Assembly (NCBI GenBank): GCA_002897695.1
Contig: BDTG01000005.1
Span: forward strand, 11,987-75,986
Source of the DNA: a bacterium BMS3Abin14
Lineage (GTDB): Bacteria; BMS3Abin14
Length of the DNA stretch: 64,000 nt
Reading direction: 5' to 3'
The stretch's first letter is position 1. Every line of letters starts with the position of its first letter. The notes under the pieces are model-generated. The model saw only the letters and a list, made by a program, of their open reading frames with translations, searched no databases and was not told the origin of the DNA. The position numbers and the translations under genes were made by a program. This document shows positions 7,736 to 17,023 of the stretch, piece after piece.

Positions 7736-8741
7736 TACGGAACCTCTCCAGGATGTTCCACTCGGCCGCCGACGCATCCAGGATTTTTTCCGTTCCATCC
7801 GGAAACTTGACCCTCACAGGTGCATGGTCCTCCTCAGCTGCCTTGCTGTAGCGCACGATAAATGAGGCCGCAAGGGATACTTCATCGGACAGAGCGGTCC
7901 CCTCCACCAGAGTGGCCGGGCCTGGAATTTCAGCCAACCTCAGGTCATAATCGCCGGGAGAAAAAAGCCCCTCCAGCTCCTCGTTGTCGGCATGGTGCCG
8001 CCCAATGATCACCTTGCTGCCACTGGGCATTCTGAAATGCCTTCCAACTCTCAGCCGTTTGACGTCAAGTGGCGAGGCGTCCGGGTTGTGGTCGAAAAGA
8101 TCCCTGAGCCTGAGGGAAAAGCCGGGATCAGTAAGAAGGCACCCCCCGGCCGGTGTAGGAAATTCTCTGATGTCTAATGCCCCTGCTATCTCCATCTGCC
8201 GTTTCCGGGAACGGCCCTGAATATCAAGAAGCCTGGAACGATCAACAATCCCATCCCTCTCCACCTGCGTCTCGGGAAGGAGCCTGGCGGACATTGGCCT
8301 TAATATGAGTCCTTCATAGCCCGATGCTTTCTCCACAGTGGCGAGCGCACGGGCGTTCTGGGACATGGGTCTTTGGCCAAGCACCTCACCGGAAAACAGA
8401 AAGTTTGCCTCCATCTCCCCAAGGAGATCACCGGCCTTTCTGAACATCATGGCGTGGCAGTCAATGCACGGGTTCATGTTCCTGCCATACCCGTGGGAAG
8501 GATTTTTAACCATATCGAGATGCTCGTCGGTGATATTCAGGATGATATGATGGATTCCCATGGAGTTTGCAGCCCATGCCCCCTTTGCACTGCCGAAAAA
8601 AGGCGTCTCAAATGTAATTCCAATGATATCGACCCCCTGATCCATCAGGATTCTGGCGGAAAGCATGCTGTCCAGCCCCCCCGACAGAAGACCTATGCCC
8701 CGAGCCTTCCCTGTTTGATTTTTTACCATACTTTTCAACAT
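7728..8741 (-). CDS. PP-loop ATPase, tRNA thiolation (ThiI/MnmA-like) family
   Basis: This 337-residue protein carries the PP-loop nucleotide-binding motif LLSGGLDSM at about residues 18-26, used for adenylating a tRNA base. A CIDCH pair lies near residue 95, and a C-terminal region begins with GGCLLTDPGFS. Many deltaproteobacterial genomes hold this protein annotated as a tRNA 4-thiouridine synthase- or thiolase-like enzyme. The THUMP domain of true ThiI is absent, so the exact base modified is not assigned. The ATG at 8741 has a clear ribosome site (GGAGG). The Smr gene overlaps its end. Confidence 0.8.
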   Translation of the reverse strand: MLKSMVKNQTGKARGIGLLSGGLDSMLSARILMDQGVDIIGITFETPFFGSAKGAWAANSMGIHHIILNITDEHLDMVKNPSHGYGRNMNPCIDCHAMMFRKAGDLLGEMEANFLFSGEVLGQRPMSQNARALATVEKASGYEGLILRPMSARLLPETQVERDGIVDRSRLLDIQGRSRKRQMEIAGALDIREFPTPAGGCLLTDPGFSLRLRDLFDHNPDASPLDVKRLRVGRHFRMPSGSKVIIGRHHADNEELEGLFSPGDYDLRLAEIPGPATLVEGTALSDEVSLAASFIVRYSKAAEEDHAPVRVKFPDGTEKILDASAAEWNILERFRIA

Positions 8742-8826
8742 GGTCCTCCTGTCTGAAGCAAATCACACAGCCTCCCTTCTATATAGTCCAACATGTTGCG
8801 CACCTAGTCAAGAGGCCCGTAAGCGT

Positions 8827-8868
8827 AAAAAAGCCCCGTGCCGGGTTGCCGGCACGGGGCTTTTTCCT
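8827..8868 (-). terminator. Rho-independent terminator after citrate synthase
   Basis: AAGCCCCGTGCCGG, loop GTTG, CCGGCACGGGGCTT is a perfect 14-bp hairpin. It is flanked by A-runs and T-runs, so it can stop transcription in both directions. It lies 15 bp beyond the stop of the citrate synthase gene. Confidence 0.92.
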
Positions 8869-8882
8869 AATAATCGACAGTG

Positions 8883-10163
8883 CTACTGCTTGGCTACAAA
8901 GGCCTGGATCCACTTGGTAGAGACTGACTTGGGCCTCTCAATGGGAGCGCCCAGCGCCCTGTTTACGATAAGTTGTGATGTCATTCCCATGGTGCGGGAT
9001 ACGCTGAACAGGACGGTGTAGTAGCTGAACTCCCTGATTCCGAAATGATAGACCAGTGCCCCGGAGCCCGCATCCACATTTGGCCACGGGTTCTTGGCCT
9101 TCCCATGCTCCCTGAGGATATCCGGGACCAGCCTGAAGAGCTTCTCAACCGTCTGGAAGACCGGATCCTCCGGGATATTATCTTTCCCGAACTGCAGCTG
9201 GGCGGTGTATCTGGGATCCGTGACCCTCAGGACGGCATGGCCGTAACCTGGAATCACCTTGCCTGCGTTCAGGTTGTCCCAGCAGTACTCGGTAGCCTGC
9301 TCATCGGTGGGAGTACCGCCGAATTTCTCCATCATCCCGAGAACGAAGTTCAGGCACTCCTGATTGGCCAGGCCGTGGAGGGGACCTGCAAGACCGTTGA
9401 GGCCCGCGGAAACTGCATAGTAGGCGTCAGACAGTGCAGACCCCACCACGTGGCAGACATGAGCGCTGACGTTGCCTCCTTCATGATCACTGTGCAGTGT
9501 CAGGTATAGCCTGAGCAGTTTGGCAAGTTTACCTTCCGGATCGGGCACACCCAGCATCCTGGCGTAGTTTCCGCCCCAGTCAAGATTGGGATCTGGTGCA
9601 ATACGCAGGCCTTTCTTGAACCTCATCCGGTAGATGCCGGCCGCAATTTCGGGAAGCACAGCCAGAAGGTTCAGAGAGTCCTCCATTGTGGACTCCCAAT
9701 ATTCCGTCTTCTTGACTCCCGCGGCATAGGCCTTGGCGAACTGGGACTCCTTTTGCATGGAAATGACTGCGGCGCTGAGCATGGCCATGGGGTGGGAGTC
9801 ATCGGGCATGGCTTCAAGCACATCCCACACGTAGGATGGTGTCTTTGCCCTTGCGGTTAACTCTTTTTTGACATCGGCCAGTTCCTCCTCATTGGGAAGA
9901 TCGCCTGTGACGAGGAGAAAAAAGATCTCCTCGGGGATCTTGGCGGTCAGTTCGCCCAAGGGCCTGCCGCGGATAATGAGCCCCTGGTCCGGCTCAACAA
10001 CAGACGTGTCACAGATCATCCCCTTGATACCCCGCATCCCGCCGTAGGCCATAGCTACAGTGGCCTCCGAGAGGACGACATCCCCGCGGGTTTTAACAAG
10101 GGTTCGGACCTCGTCCCGGAGACCCGGGATCTGGCTTGCGAATTTTTCCTTTAAGCCTGCCAT
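8883..10163 (-). CDS. gltA: Citrate synthase, eukaryotic type
   Basis: The 426-residue enzyme condenses oxaloacetate with acetyl-CoA, the entry step of the TCA cycle. The catalytic residues are in LHSDHEGGNVSAH, the PGYGHAVLRVTDPR block (substrate His and Arg) and NVDAGSGAL (catalytic Asp). The GPLHGLANQE motif is also present. The sequence is closer to the mitochondrial type than to the E. coli hexameric NADH-regulated form, the same unusual type described in Geobacter (from memory). It is monocistronic: a terminator follows it, and about 345 bp of spacer with a palindromic operator candidate precede it. Confidence 0.96.
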   Translation of the reverse strand: MAGLKEKFASQIPGLRDEVRTLVKTRGDVVLSEATVAMAYGGMRGIKGMICDTSVVEPDQGLIIRGRPLGELTAKIPEEIFFLLVTGDLPNEEELADVKKELTARAKTPSYVWDVLEAMPDDSHPMAMLSAAVISMQKESQFAKAYAAGVKKTEYWESTMEDSLNLLAVLPEIAAGIYRMRFKKGLRIAPDPNLDWGGNYARMLGVPDPEGKLAKLLRLYLTLHSDHEGGNVSAHVCHVVGSALSDAYYAVSAGLNGLAGPLHGLANQECLNFVLGMMEKFGGTPTDEQATEYCWDNLNAGKVIPGYGHAVLRVTDPRYTAQLQFGKDNIPEDPVFQTVEKLFRLVPDILREHGKAKNPWPNVDAGSGALVYHFGIREFSYYTVLFSVSRTMGMTSQLIVNRALGAPIERPKSVSTKWIQAFVAKQ

Positions 10164-10335
10164 TTTCGCTCTCCTTTGCCGTAGGTAATTGTTACGGTTT
10201 TTCGAATCCCCCCGGTAGTGCGATACGACTATTGCACTTTAAACCACGGGGCTTTTTCCTCGAAAAATGCAGGATGATAATGACATGCATGGTAACAAAC
10301 AGGTGTTCTCACCCCCCCACCACACCGACCAAAAC

Positions 10336-10358
10336 ATACTGTATACAAAATACAGTAT
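10336..10358. promoter_or_regulatory. Perfect 9-bp inverted repeat, probable operator
   Basis: ATACTGTAT (10336-10344), spacer ACAAA, ATACAGTAT (10350-10358) is a perfect dyad in the divergent spacer between citrate synthase and the hotdog/NhaP unit. The size and TGTATAC content look like a GntR- or similar HTH-dimer operator. The rest of the 345-bp spacer (10164-10509) is AT-rich and holds no gene that I can see. Confidence 0.55.
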
Positions 10359-10509
10359 ATCACAACCTGAGCGCAAGTAATTTTTTAGCTGAGTAGTGAT
10401 TTTTTTTACATGTTTTGGCAAAACCGCATGTTGACTGCCATCGTCACCTGTGCTTACCTGCAGGAAATTGCGTATAATCTTCAACAGATTTCAGGCCAGG
10501 AGGAAACAC

Positions 10510-10779
10510 ATGGGCAGATTGGAACCGGCCATGAGGGAAGGTGAGATATCCGTGGGGACCATGATACTCGTAAGGCATCTCAAGCCTACTCCCCCGGGAT
10601 TAAAAGTGACGGCCGTTGTAAAACTGCGAGAGGTCAGCGGCAGGAAGTATCTTTTCGACGCGCTGGTCTACGACGACATCGAGAAAGTCGGGGAGGGCAG
10701 TATTGAGCGAGCCATTATCGACAAGGACCGGTTTGAACGAACTTTAGCTGAGAAGATGAGTCCGGAGAACCAGGGGTAA
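10510..10779 (+). CDS. Short hotdog protein, C-terminal part of a FlK-like thioesterase
   Basis: The 89-residue protein matches the second half of the fluoroacetyl-CoA thioesterase (FlK)-like hotdog family: SVGTMILVRHLKPTPPGLKV, then a GRKYLFDALVYDD strand and GSIERAIIDKDRF. Family members are about 130 residues. The N-terminal helix with the usual active-site Thr/Glu region is missing. The ATG at 10510 has an excellent ribosome site (CAGGAGG), so it seems to be translated as a short form rather than being a simple pseudogene. Its stop is 3 bases before the NhaP start, so both are one transcript. Confidence 0.75.
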   Translation: MGRLEPAMREGEISVGTMILVRHLKPTPPGLKVTAVVKLREVSGRKYLFDALVYDDIEKVGEGSIERAIIDKDRFERTLAEKMSPENQG

Positions 10780-10782
10780 GGG

Positions 10783-12342
10783 ATGGAACACGCACTCATC
10801 ATACCTGAGATTCAGTTTTTTACCCTGCTTACCATCGCCGCGGGGATCGCTGTGGCGGTGAAGTATGTTCGGCTGCCGTACACCATTGCCCTGGTGATCG
10901 GCGGATTGCTGGTCGGCTTAACCGGCATCGGTCCTTACGTCCTCACCCAGGACCTCATCCTGTTCGTCTTTCTGCCTCCTCTCCTTTTTGAAGGTGCAAT
11001 ACACTTCGAACTTACCGGCCTTAAAAAGAACCTTCGTCCCATCGGCATTCTGGCCCTTCCAGGCCTTCTTATTGCCGCGTTTCTGTCAGGGTTCCTCATC
11101 CAGAAAATAACAGGACTTCCCATGACGGCGGCCCTTCTGGTAGGGGTCATGATCGCCCCGACTGATCCCATTTCGGTCCTGGCCCTCTTCAAACGGCTTG
11201 GCGTCCCTCGAAGGCTTTCCATGATCGTGGAGGGTGAATCGGTGTTCAACGACGGGACCGGCATCGTTCTGTACGGTGTGCTGATCGGTATCGTCACTTC
11301 AGGCACCTTCAATCCGACCGCATCGGTGTTTCTTTTTTTCAAGGTCGTCATGGGCGGACTTGTGGTGGGCCTGATCCTTGGGCAGATAGCGTTCCATATC
11401 CTCAAGCGGCTCGACGATCATGTCCTCGAGGTGCTCATTACCATCATATTGGCGTATATTGCCTTTATCGTCGCGGAACACTCGCTCCACGTATCCGGTG
11501 TCATGGCGGTGGTGGCGTGCGGGGTCGTCGTGGGCAACCAGGGCGTCCGATATGCCATGAGTCCCACAACGCGCATTGCAATCAAGAACTTCTGGGAGAT
11601 CGCCGCATTCATCATCAACTCACTTATTTTCCTCCTCATAGGCACCCGGATCCACCCTATGGAACTCATTGCCATCTTCCCATCCATCCTGGCGGTCTTC
11701 CTCGCGGTGGTCGCTGCCAGAGCCGTGGGTTGTTATCCACTCGTGGGCGGGCTTAACCTCATGGGGGAGAGGGTGCCGAGAAAATGGATTCACGTCATCA
11801 ATTGGGGCGGCATTCACGGATCGATCCCTATTGCCCTCGCCCTCGGCCTTCCGGCCATTGATCAGCGTGATTACATCGTATCCCTGGTATTCGGGGTTGT
11901 ATTCCTGTCTCTCACGGTTCAGGGGCTCACAATGGCGCCTCTGATCCGTATCCTCGGCGTTGCTGCCCGGGACAAGGCAACGGAGGAGTATGAGAGCACG
12001 GTTGCCAGATCTGTCCTTCTCAAGCGTGCCATAGAGGACCTGACCCGGAGGAAAGGCGAGGGCAGGATCTCCGGGGCCATCCACAAACAGCTGTCTGAAG
12101 AATTGCAAGGGGAGCTCCAGAGTATTCAGGTCAGGATGGAGGAGCTTGAGGACGTCCCCGCAGTTCAGTCATCCCTGGAGGAAAAGACCCGGCGGGCCAT
12201 CCTCATGCTCCAGAAAAGCACCCTGCTTGACCTGGAGATGCGAGGAGAGGTGAGCCATGAAAATGCCTCGAAAATCATCACAGACATCGACAAGTCGTTG
12301 GAAAATATAGAGTCGGCGGAAAAATACAACGATGCGGAGTAA
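10783..12342 (+). CDS. nhaP: Na+/H+ antiporter, CPA1/NhaP family
   Basis: The 519-residue protein has about 12 membrane segments in residues 1-400, then a cytoplasmic tail of about 115 residues rich in charged helices. The transport core MIAPTDPISVLALFKRLGVP and VEGESVFNDGTGIVLY carries the paired Asp residues typical of electroneutral CPA1 exchangers. It should extrude Na+ or Li+ in exchange for H+. It is coupled to the short hotdog gene upstream. The TAA stop lies inside an inverted copy of the dispersed TCGTAAAAAGTCC repeat. Confidence 0.93.
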   Translation: MEHALIIPEIQFFTLLTIAAGIAVAVKYVRLPYTIALVIGGLLVGLTGIGPYVLTQDLILFVFLPPLLFEGAIHFELTGLKKNLRPIGILALPGLLIAAFLSGFLIQKITGLPMTAALLVGVMIAPTDPISVLALFKRLGVPRRLSMIVEGESVFNDGTGIVLYGVLIGIVTSGTFNPTASVFLFFKVVMGGLVVGLILGQIAFHILKRLDDHVLEVLITIILAYIAFIVAEHSLHVSGVMAVVACGVVVGNQGVRYAMSPTTRIAIKNFWEIAAFIINSLIFLLIGTRIHPMELIAIFPSILAVFLAVVAARAVGCYPLVGGLNLMGERVPRKWIHVINWGGIHGSIPIALALGLPAIDQRDYIVSLVFGVVFLSLTVQGLTMAPLIRILGVAARDKATEEYESTVARSVLLKRAIEDLTRRKGEGRISGAIHKQLSEELQGELQSIQVRMEELEDVPAVQSSLEEKTRRAILMLQKSTLLDLEMRGEVSHENASKIITDIDKSLENIESAEKYNDAE

Positions 12343-12372
12343 AAAGCTAAAATGGACTTTTTACGACCCTGT
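12337..12372 (-). repeat. Dispersed TCGTAAAAAGTCC palindromic repeat, inverted copy
   Basis: Read on the minus strand it begins CAGGGTCGTAAAAAGTCCAT. The arms GTAAAAAG (12339-12346) and CTTTTTAC (12357-12364) pair. The copy includes the TAA stop codon of the NhaP gene and may act as its terminator. Confidence 0.75.
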
Positions 12373-12391
12373 AAATGGTGTATAAACGGGC

Positions 12392-12718
12392 ATGGACAAT
12401 CTGCCCCACAGAGAGTATTGGAAAATCTTCGGCAACCTGATCGAGTCGGCGGATGCAGGGGCCGTGGCCGGATGCCTTGGCTGGATTTTCTACTGGCTGG
12501 ATCTGGTGCCCGATCCCCTCTTCCGCACCCATGTGCTTTCCGAGGCCACTTTCCTGGTAGCGTTGTTGGCCGGTCTAAGAGGAATGTGGATCATGGTGCG
12601 CACAAAAAACAGTCTCGGAACCAGAAAAGATCGGGCCCTGCACATTGCTGAGATTTCCTATGCGATAATTGCCAGCCTTTCCGGTTTGACGGTGAACCTT
12701 GTCTTGCCCCTCCAGTAA
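12392..12718 (+). CDS. Small membrane protein, unknown function
   Basis: The 108-residue protein has two or three hydrophobic segments: about residues 24-38, 48-66 and 84-104. Polar loops include RTKNSLGTRKDR. No family was recognised. The ribosome site is weak, so the start is uncertain. It follows the NhaP gene by 50 bp and converges with the malic enzyme gene, with a single base between the stop codons. Confidence 0.6.
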   Translation: MDNLPHREYWKIFGNLIESADAGAVAGCLGWIFYWLDLVPDPLFRTHVLSEATFLVALLAGLRGMWIMVRTKNSLGTRKDRALHIAEISYAIIASLSGLTVNLVLPLQ

Positions 12719-12719
12719 T

Positions 12720-14438
12720 TCATACGGGCCCCCTTGTAAGCCTGGCATATTGAGGGATCCACATCCTCGAATCTACCAACTCATCGAGCGCATCAGGGGA
12801 CACATCTTTTCCCGCGACACCCTGTTCAATAGCTTTTTTTGCAACCTCGACAGCTATCCCCCTGCAAAGCGTTCTCAGATCTGAAATGGGCGGATAGACA
12901 CAGTTCGAATCGAACCTGTCCTGTGAGACGAGCCCGGCCAGTTTAACGCCGGCGGCCGTAAACATTTCATCTGTAATAATCTTTGCTCCCACAAGGATTG
13001 CCCCCAATCCGACCCCGGGGAAAACATAAACATTGTTTCCCTGGCCGATAACGAAATTCTTTCCCTTATATTGCACATCCGGAAAAGGGCTTCCCGCTGA
13101 AACGATCGCCTTCCCGTCGGTCCACCTGTAGATGTCCTCCGGGGCTGCTTCCGTTTTGTCGGTGGGGTTGGAAAGGGGAAAGATTACCGGCCGGTCCACT
13201 TTTCCGGCCATGGCTCTGACTATCTCTTCGCTGAAAGAACCCGCAACCCCTGAAAACCCTGCCAGGACACTGATCCCGGCATTTTCAGCAACATCCAGGA
13301 GAGAGACCTTTCCCGGTTTCTCCAGGGACCACTCCCGGGCAAAATCGTCGTGTCTGGAAAATTCCCTCTTGTACTCGTCCACCCTATCTCTTCCATCAAA
13401 AATAACACCCATGCTGTCGAGAACGTAAATCCTTGCTCCCGCCTCGGCCTCTGAAAGTCCCTCTCCTATCAAGGCCGTACGGATCTGTCTGGCCACCCCT
13501 ATCCCCCCGGCGCCGGCCCCGTGTACGGCGAACTGCTGATCGGTGAGTTTCTCCCCCTTGATTTGCAGCGCCCCTATGATCCCGGCAAGGGTCACGGCGC
13601 CGGTTCCCTGGATATCGTCGTTAAAGGACGGGATTTCGCTTCTGTATTTCTGAAGGAGGGTAAAAGCGTTCTGCTTGCTAAAATCCTCCCACTGGAGGAT
13701 AGCGTTGGGAAACTTATCTTTGACCCCTTCCACAAATTTATCCACAAACTCGAAATATTCATCCCCCCTGAGCCTTTCCCTTCTTACCCCGAGATACAGT
13801 GGATCTTTCAGCAGATCCTCATTGTTCGTACCCACATCCAGTGTGACGGGAAGGCAGTTGGCCGGGTGGATCCCCGCCGCTGCTACGTAAAGGGATGATT
13901 TTCCCACAGGGATCCCCATCCCCCCAATCCCCTGATCCCCTATGCCGAGGATTCCCTCCGAGTCGGTCGCCACGATCATTTCGATGTCATGGTTTGGAAA
14001 TGCCTGGAAAATCTCGTCAACCCGGTCAATATTGTCGGGGGACAGGAATATCCCCCTTGTGAACCTGAAAATGTGGCTGAACATCTGGCAGGCGAGACCC
14101 ACGGTAGGGGTGTAGACGATGGGGACCATCTCCTCGAGATGTGTCATGAGAAGGGAATAGAAAAGTGTCTCGTTTCTATCCTGGAGCGCCCGAACGTAGA
14201 TATATTTTTCCAGATCGGAAGTTTTCTCGGTAAAGCCTTCGTATCTTCTGGCCACCTGCATTTCCAGCGTTGATACAGCGGAGGGAAGATACCCGTCGAG
14301 ATTGAAAAGTTTACGCTCTTCCAGGGGAAAAGCTGATCCCTTATTGAGGATGGAGTTATGAAGAATTTCATATCCTTCGGATTCGACATGATAGACCTCA
14401 TCTCCGTTTTCGTCCCTGAATTTATGGTACCGCAACAT
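12720..14438 (-). CDS. maeA: NAD-dependent malic enzyme
   Basis: The 572-residue enzyme is of the large, eukaryote-like malic enzyme group (oxidative decarboxylation of malate to pyruvate with NAD). Visible motifs are IVYTPTVGLACQ, the metal-binding FNDDIQGTGAVTLAG, the dinucleotide site HGAGAGGIGVARQI and the C-terminal FPLSNPTDKTEA. Length fits the family (about 560). It is transcribed alone, away from the ClC gene. With citrate synthase nearby it supplies pyruvate from TCA-cycle malate. Confidence 0.95.
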   Translation of the reverse strand: MLRYHKFRDENGDEVYHVESEGYEILHNSILNKGSAFPLEERKLFNLDGYLPSAVSTLEMQVARRYEGFTEKTSDLEKYIYVRALQDRNETLFYSLLMTHLEEMVPIVYTPTVGLACQMFSHIFRFTRGIFLSPDNIDRVDEIFQAFPNHDIEMIVATDSEGILGIGDQGIGGMGIPVGKSSLYVAAAGIHPANCLPVTLDVGTNNEDLLKDPLYLGVRRERLRGDEYFEFVDKFVEGVKDKFPNAILQWEDFSKQNAFTLLQKYRSEIPSFNDDIQGTGAVTLAGIIGALQIKGEKLTDQQFAVHGAGAGGIGVARQIRTALIGEGLSEAEAGARIYVLDSMGVIFDGRDRVDEYKREFSRHDDFAREWSLEKPGKVSLLDVAENAGISVLAGFSGVAGSFSEEIVRAMAGKVDRPVIFPLSNPTDKTEAAPEDIYRWTDGKAIVSAGSPFPDVQYKGKNFVIGQGNNVYVFPGVGLGAILVGAKIITDEMFTAAGVKLAGLVSQDRFDSNCVYPPISDLRTLCRGIAVEVAKKAIEQGVAGKDVSPDALDELVDSRMWIPQYARLTRGPV

Positions 14439-14460
14439 AGTTTCCCTCCAAGGGTTGATG

Positions 14461-14520
14461 GAATCGCAAAAAGTCCATCTGCCTGTATGCCATGCTACGC
14501 ACAGGCAGATTCGTGATTTT
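14461..14520 (+). repeat. Dispersed TCGTAAAAAGTCC repeat carrying an extra hairpin
   Basis: GAATCGCAAAAAGTCCATC is followed by the stem CTGCCTGT and ACAGGCAG, then a T-rich run. This is the left arm of the repeat family with an unrelated stem in the middle. The remaining spacer to 14736 shows no gene. Confidence 0.55.
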
Positions 14521-14736
14521 TTCTCTATCCTGGATTGCGAAATAATGGTCCGGCTTTCAGTATACCCGGTTTTGCCCCCGGCAACTAGAATTTTTTCACA
14601 AGCAGCGTAAACATGACACTTGCCTTATCCTCGCTATCCCTGTAGAAAGCCTCATCAGGGGGCAAGCTTAATCTTTGTACATCCCATATTACTGTAAATA
14701 TTCGAATCATCATGGGGAAAAAGGATAAGAACAAGA

Positions 14737-16497
14737 ATGGTTAAAAAGGCAGCCCAACGGATTGTACCTTTTCTCAGTAAATGGCATTTACACCAGCGAA
14801 TATATCTCTCACTGGTTGCAATCATAATTGGGCTTCTCTCCGGTTACGGCGCTGTCCTTTGTCGCCTTGCCATCAAGGCATCACAGTTCGCTTTCTATCA
14901 GAACACCAACGGCGTCCTGACATTTTTTCCAAGCATTCCCGTGTATATGAAAATTGGCCTGCCTGTCCTGGGAGGCCTGCTGGTCGGGCCCCTCATCCAC
15001 TTTGGGGCGCGTGAGGCCAAAGGTCATGGCGTTCCAGAGGTCATGGAAGCCGTCGCAATAAAAGGTGGGCGTATTCGCCGGAGGGTAGCGCTGGTCAAGA
15101 TCCTGGCATCAGCCATCACCATCGGTTCCGGCGGGTCTGTGGGGCGGGAAGGCCCAATGGTGCAGATCGGTTCATCCATAGGATCCACCATTGGCCAGAT
15201 GCTCAGGGCTCCTTCTCTACGGCAGAGGACTTTCGTTGGCTGCGGCGCTGCTGCAGGTATTGCGGCCACCTTCAACGCACCGATCGCCGGGGCTCTCTTC
15301 GCCGCTGAGATTATCCTTGGCGATTTCGGAATTTCGACCTTTTCCCCCATTGTGCTCTCGTCCGTTACCGCCACCGTCGTCTCACGCCACTATTTCGGTG
15401 ATTTTCCTGCCTTTATCATTCCTACCTACAAACTGATCTCCCCGTGGGAATACCTCTTCTATCCCATCCTGGGGGTGATCGCCGGGTGCATCGCGGTGTT
15501 GTTCATCGTTGTCCTGTATAAATTCGAGGATAGTTTTGACGCTCTGAAGATACCGGAATATCTCAAGCCCGCACTGGGCGGACTCCTTCTGGGATCCTTG
15601 CTTGTGATCTGGCCCAACGTGTTCGGGGTCGGCTATGAATCCATTAACCTGGCGTTGAAGAATCATCTGCCGGCCATGCTCCTTCTGGGGCTTATCTTCC
15701 TGAAAATTCTCGCTACCTCAATTACCCTCGGCAGCGGTGGCTCGGGAGGGATATTTGCCCCTTCGCTTTTTATCGGCGCCATGACCGGCGGTTTTTTTGG
15801 ATGGGGAGTACATTCGATCTTCCCCGCGATTACTGGTAATTCAGGCGCCTACGCTCTCGTGGCCATGGGGGCGGTGGTTGCCGGGACCACACATGCACCC
15901 ATTACAGCCATTATTATTATCTTCGAATTGACGGCCAGCTACGAGATCATGCTGCCCCTCATGTTCGCTTGTATTATCAGTACGCTGGTTGCTTCTTCCC
16001 TGAAGAGCGGGTCCATCTATACCCTCAAACTTGCCCGTCGTGGTCTGAGGCTTATGCAGGGGTGGGAACAGAGTGTTATGCAGGGCATCAAGGTCAAGGA
16101 CATCATGTCCGACCAGGTGGTGACTATCCCGGAAGACATGCATCTGGAAAAAGTTATCGACTGTCTGAAGACACAGAACGCATCATATCTGCATGTCATG
16201 GACGAGGACGACAACCTGAAGGGTATCATCTCCTTTCGGGATATCCGCACTACCCTGCAGGAGGAAACCCTCAACGATCTGGTCATAGCCAAGGATGTGG
16301 CAACAATCCACATCCTCACCATAAGACCGTCGGACAGCATTCTGCGTGCTTTCCAGGACATGGGAAGCACCGGGATTTCCCAGTTGCCCGTTGTGGCCGA
16401 GAAAGACAGCTCAAAGGTCATCGGTACGGTTTCCCAGAGAGATGTGATGGCTGCCTATGACAAGGCAGTGTTGAACCGCGAAATTGAGGAGTATTGA
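14737..16497 (+). CDS. ClC-family chloride channel/antiporter with CBS pair
   Basis: The 586-residue protein has the ClC core in residues about 20-440. GSGGSVGREGPMVQ carries the gating glutamate (E138), FNAPIAGALFAAE follows, and GSGGSGGIFAPSLFIG forms the third anion-binding loop. A cytoplasmic CBS pair fills residues about 450-580 and begins KVKDIMSDQVVTIPED. The gating glutamate suggests a Cl-/H+ exchanger or a gated channel. CBS domains often bind nucleotides and tune gating (known for the family). It is transcribed alone. Confidence 0.93.
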   Translation: MVKKAAQRIVPFLSKWHLHQRIYLSLVAIIIGLLSGYGAVLCRLAIKASQFAFYQNTNGVLTFFPSIPVYMKIGLPVLGGLLVGPLIHFGAREAKGHGVPEVMEAVAIKGGRIRRRVALVKILASAITIGSGGSVGREGPMVQIGSSIGSTIGQMLRAPSLRQRTFVGCGAAAGIAATFNAPIAGALFAAEIILGDFGISTFSPIVLSSVTATVVSRHYFGDFPAFIIPTYKLISPWEYLFYPILGVIAGCIAVLFIVVLYKFEDSFDALKIPEYLKPALGGLLLGSLLVIWPNVFGVGYESINLALKNHLPAMLLLGLIFLKILATSITLGSGGSGGIFAPSLFIGAMTGGFFGWGVHSIFPAITGNSGAYALVAMGAVVAGTTHAPITAIIIIFELTASYEIMLPLMFACIISTLVASSLKSGSIYTLKLARRGLRLMQGWEQSVMQGIKVKDIMSDQVVTIPEDMHLEKVIDCLKTQNASYLHVMDEDDNLKGIISFRDIRTTLQEETLNDLVIAKDVATIHILTIRPSDSILRAFQDMGSTGISQLPVVAEKDSSKVIGTVSQRDVMAAYDKAVLNREIEEY

Positions 16498-16542
16498 TAA
16501 TCGTTTCATAGGTGGTTATCCCGGAGGCGTAAAACCACAGAT

Positions 16543-17015
16543 ATGCGTTTGCCAGGGACAAAAAATGTCATGTATTTTCACCGATATGTTGCCGCAATTC
16601 TCCTGACCGTTCCTTTACTCATCTCAACCTTTCCCGGACAGTCACACGCAACCCCGGAATTCGCCGAAAAGACGGGACAGCAGTGTGTCGTCTGCCACAT
16701 CTCTTCTTCGGGGGGCGGCAGTTTAACACCATGTGGAGAGTTAAAAACACGCCGGGGCTCTGGTCTTCCATGTTCGGGGAACTGCTTCTCGCAAAGATAG
16801 TGGTATTCTCGTTGATGGTGCTTTCAGCCACATTCGTCACTTTGTTCATCGGGCCGCGCCTGAGGAAACTGGTTCATAACCGGAAAGCAGCCGCGTTAAC
16901 ACCCGGATCGAGGACATTCACGCTGGATAACCTGAAGGCCTTCGACGGCAAGGAGGACGCGGGTTCGATATACTCCTTATCCTGGCCCTGTGGCATTGGT
17001 AGACCGACTGCAAGG
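16543..17015 (+). pseudogene. Decayed cytochrome c / CopD-like / cytochrome b5-like gene
   Basis: Three pieces of one gene are visible in different frames. From ATG 16543 there is a signal peptide, then ATPEFAEKTGQQCVVCH, a c-type heme motif of a known N-terminal domain. In another frame from about 16707, FGGRQFNTMW and a CopD-like membrane segment (GELLLAKIVVFSLMVL) follow. Then TFTLDNLKAFDGKEDAG starts a cytochrome b5-like domain that breaks off. The middle of the expected protein is absent and the frame shifts, so this is a remnant with several deletions. The DNA polymerase IV gene begins right after it. Confidence 0.7.
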
Positions 17016-17023
17016 AACCCGAT

